Shown here one piece after another: positions 38,380-47,131 of a DNA stretch of 64,000 nucleotides; position 1 is the stretch's first letter, and each line of letters opens with the position of its first letter. Both the position numbers and the translations under genes were made by a program. The notes under the pieces were generated by a model that worked only from the letters and a program-made list of their open reading frames with translations, ran no database searches and was not told the DNA's origin. Source of the DNA: Rhodococcus sp. IEGM 1381 (GTDB taxonomy: Bacteria; Actinomycetota; Actinomycetes; Mycobacteriales; Mycobacteriaceae); the NCBI RefSeq assembly GCF_030056795.1, contig NZ_JASHKQ010000001.1, forward strand, positions 310,001 to 374,000, read 5' to 3'.

Positions 38380-39573
38380 ATGACGCTCGGAGTGACAGGT
38401 GTGGTGTGGCTGCCGCGCACGGCAACGGGAAATTCGACCCGACTGCTCGGACCGGGTCCGGTGCCGTTGCATGTCGCCGGCGGCGCGTGGGGTTCGGTTG
38501 CTGCGGCGTTCACGGAGGCGTCGGCCAGTATCGCCGCTGTCACTGCGGCGTTGACCGCCGGGTGGGAGGGCGATTCGGCCCTCCTCGCTCAGGCCGCGCT
38601 CGCACGTTTCGCAACGTGGACCGGCGTAACGGCGCTGAAAGCGGTCGCGCTGTCGGTCGAGGCCCCAGCCGCGGGGACCACCTATGGCGTGGCGCTGGCG
38701 ACCATGCCGTCACTGGTGGAAATCGGTGTCGTGCAGGCCGCCAAGGTCACCGCAGCCTCGACGGGCGGCGCGCTGAACGGCAGCTACGAGGCAGCCGAGG
38801 TGGCAGACCGGTTGCTCGACATCCGGGCAGCCCTGGTGATGGAGGGTTTCGAGCTGGTCAACTCGCACCGCATCGTCAAGACCACCTTCGATCATCCGCC
38901 CGCGATCGTGTCCGATTCCGGTAGCGGCCTCGGAAAATTCGCCAACGGTGCGGTGATGACCTCACCCGTTCAGGCTGCGATCGGCGGCCTGATGGCGGCA
39001 ACACAGAATCCCGGAGTGGCCGCGGCCGCCGGACAGATCGGTAGCGCTGCCACCTCCATCGCCAGCACCGGTGTGTCCACCGTGGCCACTGCAGCGTCCA
39101 ACATCGGGTCGACGGCACTGTCCGGCGGATCCGGGGTGGGCGGCGGTCACGGATTCGCGCCCGGCGGTTCGGCGTCTGTCGCGGTCGGCCCGGCTTCCAC
39201 GCGTCCGGTCTCGTTCGGGGCCGGAGGTGCCGGCCTCGGGGGCGTCGGCGGTGCCGGAATGCCCGGGTCTGCGTTGGGTCCTGCCGGTGGTGGTGCGGCC
39301 GGTAGTGGTTCGGCGCTCTCCGGTGCAGGCCAGGGCGGCCCTGCCAACGCGTTCGGCGCACCCACCGCAGCCGACGGCCTCGCACAGCGTGGAACCGGCG
39401 GGGCGGGCGCTCCGGCGTCGGGCACGCGCGGGCAGGCCGAGGACGACGAACACGAGACCCCGGACTATCTCAAGCAGTTCGAGCACTTCGCCGACGGCCG
39501 TACCGTCGCACCGTCCGTCATCGGTGCGGATCCGGCCCTGCCTGTACCCGATACCACCGGAAACGGCCGTTGA
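38380..39573 (+). CDS. PPE-domain protein, ESX substrate partner
   Basis: A 397-residue protein. The N-terminal helical PPE-like domain (about 1-180) has GPGPVPLHVAGGAWGSVAAAF and GWEGDSALLAQAAL, the WxG-type turn, but not a literal Pro-Pro-Glu. From about residue 185 the protein is Gly/Ala/Ser-rich low complexity (SGGSGVGGGHGFAPGGS), ending in a more charged segment with EDDEHETPDYLKQFEHFADG. It follows the PE gene and overlaps the espG start by 4 bp, so the three form an operon. The dimer is presumably exported by an ESX system encoded elsewhere. Confidence 0.82.
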   Translation: MTLGVTGVVWLPRTATGNSTRLLGPGPVPLHVAGGAWGSVAAAFTEASASIAAVTAALTAGWEGDSALLAQAALARFATWTGVTALKAVALSVEAPAAGTTYGVALATMPSLVEIGVVQAAKVTAASTGGALNGSYEAAEVADRLLDIRAALVMEGFELVNSHRIVKTTFDHPPAIVSDSGSGLGKFANGAVMTSPVQAAIGGLMAATQNPGVAAAAGQIGSAATSIASTGVSTVATAASNIGSTALSGGSGVGGGHGFAPGGSASVAVGPASTRPVSFGAGGAGLGGVGGAGMPGSALGPAGGGAAGSGSALSGAGQGGPANAFGAPTAADGLAQRGTGGAGAPASGTRGQAEDDEHETPDYLKQFEHFADGRTVAPSVIGADPALPVPDTTGNGR

Positions 39574-40394
39574 TCGACTTGGGAACCGTGCCGGTGGGCC
39601 ACACACTGCCGAACGCCGCGCTCGGTGTGGACGAGATGGACTTCCTGGTCGACGAGCTGTCCATCGCCGAACTACCCGTCGTCCTCGACGTGTTTCCGCG
39701 CTTCGACGACGTCGCTGCCCGCGATCGCGCCCTCGGTCGTGGCCGCGCCGCACTGGACAACGTCGGCCTGATCACCGGCGGCCGTGTTCACGAGGATCTG
39801 CAGCAGTGGATGCGGGTACTCGAACAACCGCACTGGTACGTCTCGGCGCGCGTGTTCGACGTCGAAAACGACGAGCCCGCTCCCACCACCCGGATCTGCG
39901 TTGCGTCCGACGACCGGATCACGGTGTCCGCGGTGCGGCGAGAGAGCGTCGTCACCATCCGCGTCATCCACGGCGACCCGGCCCGAGACCTCGCTGCGAC
40001 GATCGGCTCCGCCACGCCGTTCGACCCTGGCCACATCAACGCTCCCACCGCATTGTTGGCCGAGGCCCTCGATGCCGCACCGAGCGATGTCGGGTCAACC
40101 GCATCCCGCCTCGGCCGCGTCGGAATAGCCGACGATCGCGCGTCGGCCCTTGCATCGGCAATGGCCACGTGCGCCGGGAGAACAGAGATCACGGCTGTGG
40201 CACCCAGACACGGCACCCGGCACGTGGCCGGTAGACCCGTCGCCCTGTTCGACACCCGAGCCGGACGCATCGTCGCCACCTCCACCCTGGCCGCCGACGG
40301 CACGTCCTGGAGCTCAATGACCGGTGCCACGGACCGCAAGGTGACGGCGTCGCTGACCGAGTTGATCGAGTCGGCTCGGGAACACCGGGTTTGA
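39570..40394 (+). CDS. espG: ESX secretion-associated chaperone EspG
   Basis: A 274-residue cytosolic protein of the EspG family, which binds the PPE tip of PE-PPE dimers and keeps them soluble for one ESX system. The N-terminus reads VDEMDFLVDELSIAELPVVLDVFP and the middle contains WMRVLEQPHWYVSARVF, both typical of EspG. Its ATG overlaps the PPE stop, which strongly supports a dedicated chaperone for this pair. Which ESX apparatus it serves cannot be told from the window. Confidence 0.88.
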   Translation: MIDLGTVPVGHTLPNAALGVDEMDFLVDELSIAELPVVLDVFPRFDDVAARDRALGRGRAALDNVGLITGGRVHEDLQQWMRVLEQPHWYVSARVFDVENDEPAPTTRICVASDDRITVSAVRRESVVTIRVIHGDPARDLAATIGSATPFDPGHINAPTALLAEALDAAPSDVGSTASRLGRVGIADDRASALASAMATCAGRTEITAVAPRHGTRHVAGRPVALFDTRAGRIVATSTLAADGTSWSSMTGATDRKVTASLTELIESAREHRV

Positions 40395-40431
40395 CGAGCT
40401 CAGAGTCTGACGAGCTCAGAGTCTGACCGGC

Positions 40432-41094
40432 TCAGCTGATCGGGTTGTCGGCCTTCTCGCTGCCCTGGCCCTCGAACGGCGGCAGGAATGTTCCCCACCT
40501 TCCGCAGGCCCAACCCCCGTCGGGCAGCGGCAACAGCTCCACGGTCTGGGTGTTGTCCAAATGATTGTCGGCCGCGAACGTGCCGTCGACGCCGGCCAGT
40601 ACGGCCGCGACCAATCTGATGGCGGCACCGTGGCTCACGACGACGACATCGCCGGCCGTGTCGTCGCCGAGGTACTGCGCGCGCAGCGCGTCGAGCACCG
40701 GCACATAACGCGCCAGCACCGAGTGCCCGCTGTCTCCGCCCGACACCGCCGCCGCCAGATCGCCGGTGTGCCAGCGATGGAAGACCTCGGTGAACTCCCG
40801 ATGGGCATCGGGGTCGTCTCGATCTTCGAGATCTCCGGCGTAGGTCTCCTGAATTCCTTCGGTCACCACGAGGGGAACCCCGGTCGCCCGCTCGATGTAA
40901 CCGGCAGTTTGCTTCGCGCGCAACGCAACCGAGGACACCAGCACGGCAGGTGGGTGCCCCACCCAAGTCCGGGCATAGCTCTCGGCTTGCTGGTGACCCA
41001 GCTCGGTCAACTCGGCTCCGGGCGGCGCGGTATCGAGCACCTTCGCGACGTTGGCTTTCGTCTGACCGTGTCGCACCAGAATCAGCTTGCCCAT
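40432..41094 (-). CDS. Histidine phosphatase / phosphoglycerate mutase-like protein (Rv3837c-like)
   Basis: A 220-residue histidine phosphatase with an intact active site: LILVRHGQTKANV (nucleophile His) near the N-terminus, ELTELGHQQAES, and DVVVVSHGAAIRLVAAVL with the second His. The ATG at 41094 overlaps the pheA stop as TGATG; a GTG one codon upstream is also possible. The substrate is unknown and need not be phosphoglycerate. It is cotranscribed with pheA, the same pair as Rv3837c-Rv3838c. It makes a useful contrast with the degenerate member at 37330. Confidence 0.9.
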   Translation of the reverse strand: MGKLILVRHGQTKANVAKVLDTAPPGAELTELGHQQAESYARTWVGHPPAVLVSSVALRAKQTAGYIERATGVPLVVTEGIQETYAGDLEDRDDPDAHREFTEVFHRWHTGDLAAAVSGGDSGHSVLARYVPVLDALRAQYLGDDTAGDVVVVSHGAAIRLVAAVLAGVDGTFAADNHLDNTQTVELLPLPDGGWACGRWGTFLPPFEGQGSEKADNPIS

Positions 41095-42026
41095 CACAGA
41101 TCACCGCGTCCGGCGCGAATATCGCTGAGCCACTGCACGTGCTCGTCGATCGGCGGCGGCACCGATCCACCCGTTCCCGTTGCGATGGGCCACGATCCGA
41201 GGAAACGCAGCGGCATCTTGCGATGGAAGGCCGTCAGCGCCTCGGCCACGAGCGAGTCCTCTATGTGGCCCGCGCAATCGATGAAGAATCGATACGTGCC
41301 GAATTGCGAACGCGTAGGACGTGATTCGATGAACGTCAGGTCGATGTTGCGAATCCCGAACTCGGCCAACGCCGCAGGCAGGGTGCCCGGGTCGTTGGGC
41401 GGCTCGAGCACCACGGCGGTGCGGTCTGCACCGGTGCGGGGAGCAACCGGCCGAGGCGGTGTCACCAGCACGAAGCGGGTTCGCGCACCCTCGACGTCGA
41501 TGATGCCGTCGGCCAAGGTCGGTAGCGACAGGCGCTCACCGGCCAACCGGGTGGATACCGCGGCGTCGACCATTCCGGCGGCAACGTCCTCTGCTGCACC
41601 GGCATTCGACGAGGCCGACTGCACTGCCGCGCCGGGCATGGTGGCCTGCAACCACTGTCGCACCTGATTGAGAGCGATGGGGTAGGCGCTGATCGTGCGG
41701 GCCGAATCGAGGGTGACACCGGGGCCCCCGAGAATGGTGAAGGCCACCTCGATCTCGGTCTCGGCGACGATCTGCAAACGGCGACCCTCGGACAAAGCGT
41801 CGAGGGTCGGCGGTACCGCGCCCTCGATCGAGCTCTCGATGGGGACAACGGCTGCGTCGGCCGTACCCGAACGCACGGCCTCGAGTGCAGCGGGCGGGCT
41901 CGCCGCCGTCACGCGCTCGACGGCACCGTCCAGACCAACGGCGGCGATGGTCCCGAGCTTTTCGAACTGCGCCAGCGCCATCTCCGTGAACGTTCCGGAT
42001 GGGCCGAAATAAGCGATGCGAGGCAC
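41094..42026 (-). CDS. pheA: Prephenate dehydratase
   Basis: Converts prephenate to phenylpyruvate in phenylalanine synthesis. The 310-residue protein has the catalytic PDT domain (about 1-185) with YFGPSGTFTEMAL, VVPIESSIEGAVP and the C-terminal lobe VDAAVSTRLAGERL. The ACT regulatory domain (about 198-280) has NDPGTLPAALAEFGIRNIDLTFIESRPTRSQFGTYRFFID, where ESRP is the phenylalanine-binding motif, so feedback inhibition by Phe is expected. The start is GTG 42026. The length matches Rv3838c (about 320 aa). Confidence 0.95.
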   Translation of the reverse strand: MPRIAYFGPSGTFTEMALAQFEKLGTIAAVGLDGAVERVTAASPPAALEAVRSGTADAAVVPIESSIEGAVPPTLDALSEGRRLQIVAETEIEVAFTILGGPGVTLDSARTISAYPIALNQVRQWLQATMPGAAVQSASSNAGAAEDVAAGMVDAAVSTRLAGERLSLPTLADGIIDVEGARTRFVLVTPPRPVAPRTGADRTAVVLEPPNDPGTLPAALAEFGIRNIDLTFIESRPTRSQFGTYRFFIDCAGHIEDSLVAEALTAFHRKMPLRFLGSWPIATGTGGSVPPPIDEHVQWLSDIRAGRGDL

Positions 42027-42035
42027 GTCTCGAGG

Positions 42036-42758
42036 TTACGTTGTCGACGTCCACGAAGCGATCAAACCGACCTCGACGAGCCGTGCGCGGGCAGCGACGG
42101 CGTCGGCGATCTCGATTCCGAGCAGCACCTCACGCACCGCCTCGGCGGCCTCGGGAATCAGTGCCCGCAGCGCGGCGACATTCGGGGCGGCCAGAGCAGC
42201 GCTGATGTCGTCTCCGCGCAGCGATGCCACCGTCGCAGCGAGGATCGCCAGGACGTCGTCGCCGGTGTCTGCGCGGGCGACCAGGCCCACGTCTGCGTGC
42301 GAGACCACAGCGAGCACGTCGGCGATGCGGCGCGGGGTGTCGGCGACGCTGATGCCCGGAGTCCGGTGCGCGAAGACGACGGCCTCCGCGGTCTCGGCCA
42401 CGTCGATGGCGTCGAACACCGGGAAGACGACCAGCGGCGAGGGCAACCGCAGCGCGAGCGCATCGGCGAGATGTTCCGCGGGGGCGTCCACGTCGAATCG
42501 AACTACCTCGTAGCCACCGGTCCGACTCGCGCGGAGTTCGTCCGGGTCGATGTCGAGGTGCACCACGATGCGTCCGAGATCGGCCGTGTCCGTCGTCGCG
42601 AGCAGAGTCGACGCTCGGACGACGGGCGGGCCGTACTCGGCCCCTCGCGGGGCGGCGTTCAGCTCGACGGAATCGGAGCAGATCGGCAGCAGCAACCCGT
42701 GCACAAGTGCGTTCGGGTCGGGTCGGTGTGGCACACCGAGGGTCAACGGAATCGGCAC
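42036..42758 (-). CDS. Hypothetical protein
   Basis: A 240-residue protein from GTG 42758 (starts MPIPLTLGVPHRPDP); extensions further upstream would run into the promoter of the divergent iron-regulated gene. It has no signal peptide, membrane helix or recognised domain. The sequence is rich in Ala, Val and Asp, with a central VVFPVFDAIDVAETAEAVVFAHRTPG and a helical C-terminal third. It lies 9 bp upstream of pheA on the same strand, so cotranscription with pheA is likely. No function can be given. Confidence 0.65.
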   Translation of the reverse strand: MPIPLTLGVPHRPDPNALVHGLLLPICSDSVELNAAPRGAEYGPPVVRASTLLATTDTADLGRIVVHLDIDPDELRASRTGGYEVVRFDVDAPAEHLADALALRLPSPLVVFPVFDAIDVAETAEAVVFAHRTPGISVADTPRRIADVLAVVSHADVGLVARADTGDDVLAILAATVASLRGDDISAALAAPNVAALRALIPEAAEAVREVLLGIEIADAVAARARLVEVGLIASWTSTT

Positions 42759-42826
42759 GCCCTCACCGTAGTCCCGGGATGCTCTTGCGATCCTCGCCAC
42801 ACCCGTATAACTTAGGGACACATTAC

Positions 42827-42845
42827 TTAGGTATGCCTCACCTAC
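42827..42845 (+). promoter_or_regulatory. IdeR/DtxR iron box
   Basis: TTAGGTATGCCTCACCTAC matches the 19-bp IdeR consensus TWAGGTWAGSCTWACCTWA at most positions, including both AGG/CCT half-sites with 7-nt spacing. It lies 29 bp before the ATG of the DUF2470 gene. The mycobacterial counterpart Rv3839 is also reported to be IdeR-controlled. Confidence 0.75.
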
Positions 42846-42874
42846 TCGTCAGCCCGATCGCATCGGAGGAGCCC

Positions 42875-43645
42875 ATGCTCGGCGCAACCACCACCACCGG
42901 ACCGTCCACTGCCGAACGCGTACGCAGTGCCTGCATGCGCGCCGATGGTGCCGCCCTGGCCATCGACGGCAGCGACCCGGTCATCACAACCCTGCACCAC
43001 CTGCGACCCAACGGCGAGATGATCCTGGCCGTCCGAACCGACTCTCTCGACGGTGCGGACACCTGGCAATCCTCGCGGGCCGGCACTCCTGCCGTCCTCG
43101 AACTCACCGATCACGCGCCACTCGCTCTGCGCGAACCGGTGCGTTCGCTGGTGTGGCTGCGCGGCGATCTGCGTCCGGTTCCGGAATCGCTGATGCGTCC
43201 CATGGCCGGAGCCGTGGCCGCCGAACACCCGCACCCGGCCCTGCTCGACGTCGGCCACACCACCTCGCTGATGCGGCTGATCGTGGGCTCAGCAGTGGTT
43301 GCAGACAGTACCGGCGCGGAACCCGTCGACGTCGAATCGCTGCTGGCGGCCGAACCCGATCCGTTCTGGGAGATGGAGACCAGATGGCTCGAGCACCTCG
43401 ATTCCGACCATCCCGATCTGCTCGCCCAACTGTCCCGACGCCTCCCGCCGTCCCTGCGGCAGGGTCGAATCCGTCCGCTGGGTATCGATCGCTACGGAAT
43501 TCGGCTACGCATAGAAGGCGACTGCGGTGACAACGACGTCCGCCTGGGATTCTCCGAGCCCGTCGACGACGTCCTCTCGCTCAGTCGCGCACTGCGCGTG
43601 CTGGCCGGTTGCCCGTTCCTCAACGGCCTACGCGCTCGCGGCTGA
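42875..43645 (+). CDS. DUF2470-domain protein, iron-regulated (Rv3839-like)
   Basis: A 256-residue cytosolic protein related to haem-utilisation/FMN-binding split-barrel proteins. The N-terminal half (TAERVRSACMRADGAALAI, HHLRPNGEMILAV) resembles the split barrel. The C-terminal DUF2470 domain (about 165-250) starts WLEHLDSDHPDLLAQL and ends LSLSRALRVLAGCPFL. The ATG at 42875 has GGAGGAG upstream, and an earlier ATG at 42834 lies inside the iron box. The function is unknown, probably in iron or haem handling. Its proximity to the ferritins matches the Rv3839-Rv3841 neighbourhood. Confidence 0.87.
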   Translation: MLGATTTTGPSTAERVRSACMRADGAALAIDGSDPVITTLHHLRPNGEMILAVRTDSLDGADTWQSSRAGTPAVLELTDHAPLALREPVRSLVWLRGDLRPVPESLMRPMAGAVAAEHPHPALLDVGHTTSLMRLIVGSAVVADSTGAEPVDVESLLAAEPDPFWEMETRWLEHLDSDHPDLLAQLSRRLPPSLRQGRIRPLGIDRYGIRLRIEGDCGDNDVRLGFSEPVDDVLSLSRALRVLAGCPFLNGLRARG

Positions 43646-43678
43646 CCCTCGTTTCGAGAAACAAGGCAGACTCGTGCG

Positions 43679-44488
43679 GTGATCGACTTCAAGAGCTGGT
43701 TGACGCCACCGCCGCCGGAACGCACAGCTCCTCTGCCCGACGCACGCGAGCGCACGACCATCAAGGTCGAGATCGCGATCGTGCTGCTGGTGACGTTCGG
43801 CCTCAGCGGAATGAGCAGCATCCTCTCGCTCGTCGAGGACGCCCTGCAGACCGCCGCCCTGTCCGATCAGACCGTGGCACTGAACTCGTCGCGATCGAGC
43901 TTCAGCCTGATCGATCTGTTGTTCCAACTGCTCAGCATTCTGCGGTTGTGCGCCTGGGGCGGGCTGGGTTTGTACCTGCTCTGGCGAGCGGACCTGGCAC
44001 CGCGGGCGATCGGACTGGCCAGACCGCGCCTGAAGATCGACCTCGGTCACGGCGTCGGACTGGCGGCGCTGATCGGGCTGCCCGGCCTGGCGCTGTATCT
44101 CGTCGGCAATGCGCTCGGCTTCAATCTGAACGTCGTTCCCAGCGCCCTCGACGACCACTGGTGGCGCGTGCCGGCACTGATCCTCTACGCGCTGGCCAAT
44201 TCCGGTGCCGAGGAGATCATCGTCGTCGCGTACCTCATCTCCCGGCTGCGCAGACTCGGGCTCAGTGAAAACGCGTCGCTGCTGTGTTCGGCGCTGCTGC
44301 GCGGGAGTTACCACCTCTATCAGGGGGTGGGCGGAGGCGTCGGAAACTTCCTGATGGGCCTGGTCTTCGGCCGCTACTGGCAGCGCACCGGCAGGCTCTG
44401 GCCGCTACTGATCGCGCATGCTCTGATCGATATCGTCGCCTTCGTCGGCTACGCCCTCCTACGTGAACATCTGTCATGGCTCCCTTGA
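43679..44488 (+). CDS. CPBP-family intramembrane protease
   Basis: A 269-residue multi-helix membrane protein, the second Rce1-like protease in the window. It has NSGAEEIIVVAYLISRLRRLG (EExxxxxxxxR variant), LLRGSYHLYQGVGG with the catalytic His, and LIAHALIDIVAF. The N-terminal segment before the first helix is Pro-rich. The start is GTG 43679, 33 bp after the DUF2470 gene, so the two may share the iron-regulated promoter. The substrate is unknown. Confidence 0.88.
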   Translation: MIDFKSWLTPPPPERTAPLPDARERTTIKVEIAIVLLVTFGLSGMSSILSLVEDALQTAALSDQTVALNSSRSSFSLIDLLFQLLSILRLCAWGGLGLYLLWRADLAPRAIGLARPRLKIDLGHGVGLAALIGLPGLALYLVGNALGFNLNVVPSALDDHWWRVPALILYALANSGAEEIIVVAYLISRLRRLGLSENASLLCSALLRGSYHLYQGVGGGVGNFLMGLVFGRYWQRTGRLWPLLIAHALIDIVAFVGYALLREHLSWLP

Positions 44489-44540
44489 ATGCGTGCGCGA
44501 GGAACGATGTGGTTTCCGCGCCGCCAGCTACAGTCGATCC

Positions 44541-46361
44541 GTGAACGACGACGATCGCTACGGACGGCACGGCACGCCGGACCGGCGCACGCCGCCTCCC
44601 GGTCGTACCCCGCCGCCAGGTCAGACGCCGCCGGGTCAGACGCCACCCGACCGATCGATGCCGAGTCGTCACGGCCGACCCGATCCAGCAGCCCAGCCTG
44701 GTCCAGCAGCTCGACCCGGACCAGCAGCCCAGCCCGGTCCAGCACCTCAGCCCGGTCCAGCACCTCAGCCTCGTCGCGCCGGTGGGCGACCTCCGCAGCA
44801 GCCACCCCGCCGGCAGCCACCCGAACAGCAGCGCCCCAACCAACAGTCCCCCGGCCATCAACCACCCAGCCAGCGGCCCTCCCGACAGCCGTCCGCCCAG
44901 CAGCCGCCACCTCCTCGCGGGTATCGCCCCGGCCAGCCGCCACCCGAGCGTGGGCCGCGCCCGTACAACCCGGAGCCTCCGCGTCGTCCGGGACCGATGT
45001 CACAGCGTCCGGGACCACCGCCCGAGCGTCCGGCACGCGACGTCCCCCTCCCACCGGGGCAGGTACCGGAGGGCACCGAGTTCATTCGGCGCGACGGCCG
45101 GCCCGTCGCCGGTCCGCCCCGCTCGGCCGCCGCCCAGCAGGCGTGGTCGCAGGCTCCGGAACCCGGTTCGGCACAGTCTCGTACACCCCAGTCGAATACA
45201 CCCGATGCATCCAATTCGACGCGTCAGTACTCACGGACTACGGACGAGCAGCAGGGCCGCACCGGGTACGCCCCGCGCCAGCAGCCGGAGCCGTTCACCG
45301 AGGAGCGCAAGCAACCCGCAGCGCCTGGACAGCGCCGGCCGGAACCCGCCAGACCACAACCGGCTCGACCACAACGAGATTCGCGTCCACCCAAGGTCGC
45401 GAAGCCGCGCAAGCGCAGACGCTGGGGTCGACGTTTCCTGATCGTGTTGCTCGTTCTCGTGCTGGGAATCGGCGGCGTCGTCTACTACGTCGACAGCTCA
45501 TTGACGCGAGTCGACGCCCTTACCTCGTACCCCGGTCGCGTCGGAGACACTCCGGGCACCAATTGGCTTCTCGTCGGGTCGGATTCACGGGCCGGCCTGA
45601 CGCCGGAACAGGAGGCCACGCTGGCCACCGGCGGCGAGGTGGGCCCGAGCCGCACCGACACGATCATTCTGATCCACATCCCCGAGGGTGGCGGCGCGAC
45701 CACGATGGTCAGCCTGCCTCGCGATTCGTACGTCTCGATTCCGGGTAACGGCGAAGACAAGCTCAACGCGGCCTACGCATTCGGTGGACCGCCACTGTTG
45801 GTACAGACGGTCGAAGGCGCGACCGGGGTACACATCGATCACTACGCCGAGATCGGCTTCGGCGGCTTCGCCGGGATAGTCGACGCGGTCGGCGGAGTGA
45901 ACGTGTGCGTGCAGAACGCAATCGACGATCCGTTGGCTGGCATCAATATTCCCGCCGGCTGCCAGGATCTCACCGGGTCCGAGGCGCTCGGGTTCGTGCG
46001 GTCCCGCGCAACCGCGCTGGCCGATCTGGACCGGATGAACAACCAGCGGGCATTCATGTCGGCACTGCTCGAAAAGGCCACGAGCGCATCGACTTTCCTC
46101 AACCCACTGAAGCTGTGGCCGCTGGTGTCCGATACCGCGTCGTCGTTGAGCGTCGACGAGGGAGATCACATCTGGAACCTGGCCGCGCTGGCCTGGGCGA
46201 TGCGCGGAGGTCCGGTGACCACGACGGTGCCGGTCGGCGGATTCCAGGACTCCGACGTCGGAAACGTGCTGCTGTGGGACGACACTCGCGCACCGGCCTT
46301 CTTCGACGCCATTGCACAGGATCGCGAAATTCCACCGGATCTGCTGACCGGCGGCCCCTGA
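44541..46361 (+). CDS. LytR-CpsA-Psr (LCP) family glycopolymer ligase
   Basis: A 606-residue type II membrane protein. LCP enzymes ligate arabinogalactan or other glycopolymers from lipid carriers to peptidoglycan. The cytoplasmic N-terminus (about 1-295) is extremely Pro/Gln/Arg-rich. One helix follows (about 300-322, RFLIVLLVLVLGIGGVVYYV). The LCP domain (about 340-520) has DSRAGLTPE, SRTDTIILIHIP, VSLPRDSYVSIPG, KLNAAYAFGG and GSEALGFVRSRATALADLDRMNNQ, including the pyrophosphate-binding Arg and Asp residues. The GTG at 44541 is preceded by TACAGT 6 nt upstream, suggesting a leaderless transcript. It lacks an obvious C-terminal LytR_C domain. Confidence 0.9.
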   Translation: MNDDDRYGRHGTPDRRTPPPGRTPPPGQTPPGQTPPDRSMPSRHGRPDPAAQPGPAARPGPAAQPGPAPQPGPAPQPRRAGGRPPQQPPRRQPPEQQRPNQQSPGHQPPSQRPSRQPSAQQPPPPRGYRPGQPPPERGPRPYNPEPPRRPGPMSQRPGPPPERPARDVPLPPGQVPEGTEFIRRDGRPVAGPPRSAAAQQAWSQAPEPGSAQSRTPQSNTPDASNSTRQYSRTTDEQQGRTGYAPRQQPEPFTEERKQPAAPGQRRPEPARPQPARPQRDSRPPKVAKPRKRRRWGRRFLIVLLVLVLGIGGVVYYVDSSLTRVDALTSYPGRVGDTPGTNWLLVGSDSRAGLTPEQEATLATGGEVGPSRTDTIILIHIPEGGGATTMVSLPRDSYVSIPGNGEDKLNAAYAFGGPPLLVQTVEGATGVHIDHYAEIGFGGFAGIVDAVGGVNVCVQNAIDDPLAGINIPAGCQDLTGSEALGFVRSRATALADLDRMNNQRAFMSALLEKATSASTFLNPLKLWPLVSDTASSLSVDEGDHIWNLAALAWAMRGGPVTTTVPVGGFQDSDVGNVLLWDDTRAPAFFDAIAQDREIPPDLLTGGP

Positions 46362-46369
46362 GCGGCCGA

Positions 46370-46437
46370 ATCGGTCGTTCCTGCAGGCTCCACTCCCACC
46401 GGTTACATCGGTCGTTCCTGCAGGCTCCACTCCCACC
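46370..46437. repeat. Tandem 31-nt direct repeat related to the dispersed repeat
   Basis: Identical 31-nt copies at 46370-46400 and 46407-46437, period 37. Their reverse complement aligns, with one-base indels, to the repeats at 18132 and 63802 (shared GGAGTGGAGCCTGC core). They lie between the LCP gene and the first ferritin gene, just upstream of its promoter. Confidence 0.8.
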
Positions 46438-46459
46438 CGAGACCGGTAGGTTGTGGACC

Positions 46460-47020
46460 ATGACATCGCCGTCTGCCCAGCCCACCGCGACGCCCGGTGC
46501 GTCGTTCCACGATCTCCTGCGCGCCCAGGTGCGGCATGAGTTCACCGCATCGCAGCAGTACGTCGCGATCGCGGTGTGGTTCGACCGAAACGATCTACCG
46601 CAACTAGCCACGCGTTTCTACGCGCAGTCCGCCGAAGAGCGTCGGCACGCCATGATGATGATCCGGTTCCTCATCGACAATCGACTCGATGTCGACGCGT
46701 CGAGCATCGGCGACGTGGCGACGGCGTTCCATTCGGTCATCGAACCTGTCGAGTTGGCTTTCCAGCAGGAGTCGACGGTGACCGAACAGATCACTGCGCT
46801 CGCGCGCGCTGCCCGGGCCGAGGGCGACTACATCGGCGAGCAGTTCACCCACTGGTTCCTCACCGAGCAGGTCGAAGAGGTGGCGGCGATGCAGAGTCTG
46901 CTCAACATCGTCCGGCGGGCAGAATCCAACCTGTTCGACATCGAGCAGTACGTCGCCCGCGAAATCGGCGGATCGGTGATCCGCGCCACCAACGCCCCGA
47001 AAGAGGCCGGGAGCGCGTAG
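46460..47020 (+). CDS. Ferritin (BfrB-type), first copy
   Basis: A 186-residue non-haem ferritin that oxidises and stores iron. The ferroxidase residues are present: Glu in RHEFTASQQYVAIAVWF, the EExxH in SAEERRHAMMM, and Glu in EQVEEVAAMQSLL. The ATG at 46460 is preceded by TAGGTT 7 nt upstream, a leaderless-type promoter. No clear IdeR box is seen in front of this copy, unlike the second. Compared with its neighbour it has more Arg and lacks the typical BfrB C-terminal extension APxxAGG. It may be a specialised paralogue. Confidence 0.92.
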   Translation: MTSPSAQPTATPGASFHDLLRAQVRHEFTASQQYVAIAVWFDRNDLPQLATRFYAQSAEERRHAMMMIRFLIDNRLDVDASSIGDVATAFHSVIEPVELAFQQESTVTEQITALARAARAEGDYIGEQFTHWFLTEQVEEVAAMQSLLNIVRRAESNLFDIEQYVAREIGGSVIRATNAPKEAGSA

Positions 47021-47060
47021 CTTGCGCCCTGCTCAGAGCGGACATTTAGGATCCACTGTA

Positions 47061-47079
47061 TTAGGCTACGTTCGCCTCA
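47061..47079 (+). promoter_or_regulatory. IdeR-like box upstream of bfrB
   Basis: TTAGGCTACGTTCGCCTCA keeps the TTAGG and GCCT half-sites with IdeR spacing, about 13 of 19 consensus positions. TTTAGG (47045) and TAAGG (47081) nearby may be further half-sites, as tandem boxes are known before mycobacterial bfrB, where IdeR with iron activates transcription. Confidence 0.5.
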
Positions 47080-47131
47080 ATAAGGTTCGACTTGGATGAC
47101 AATGCCCCTGACCAGGCATATCGTCCTCGTC

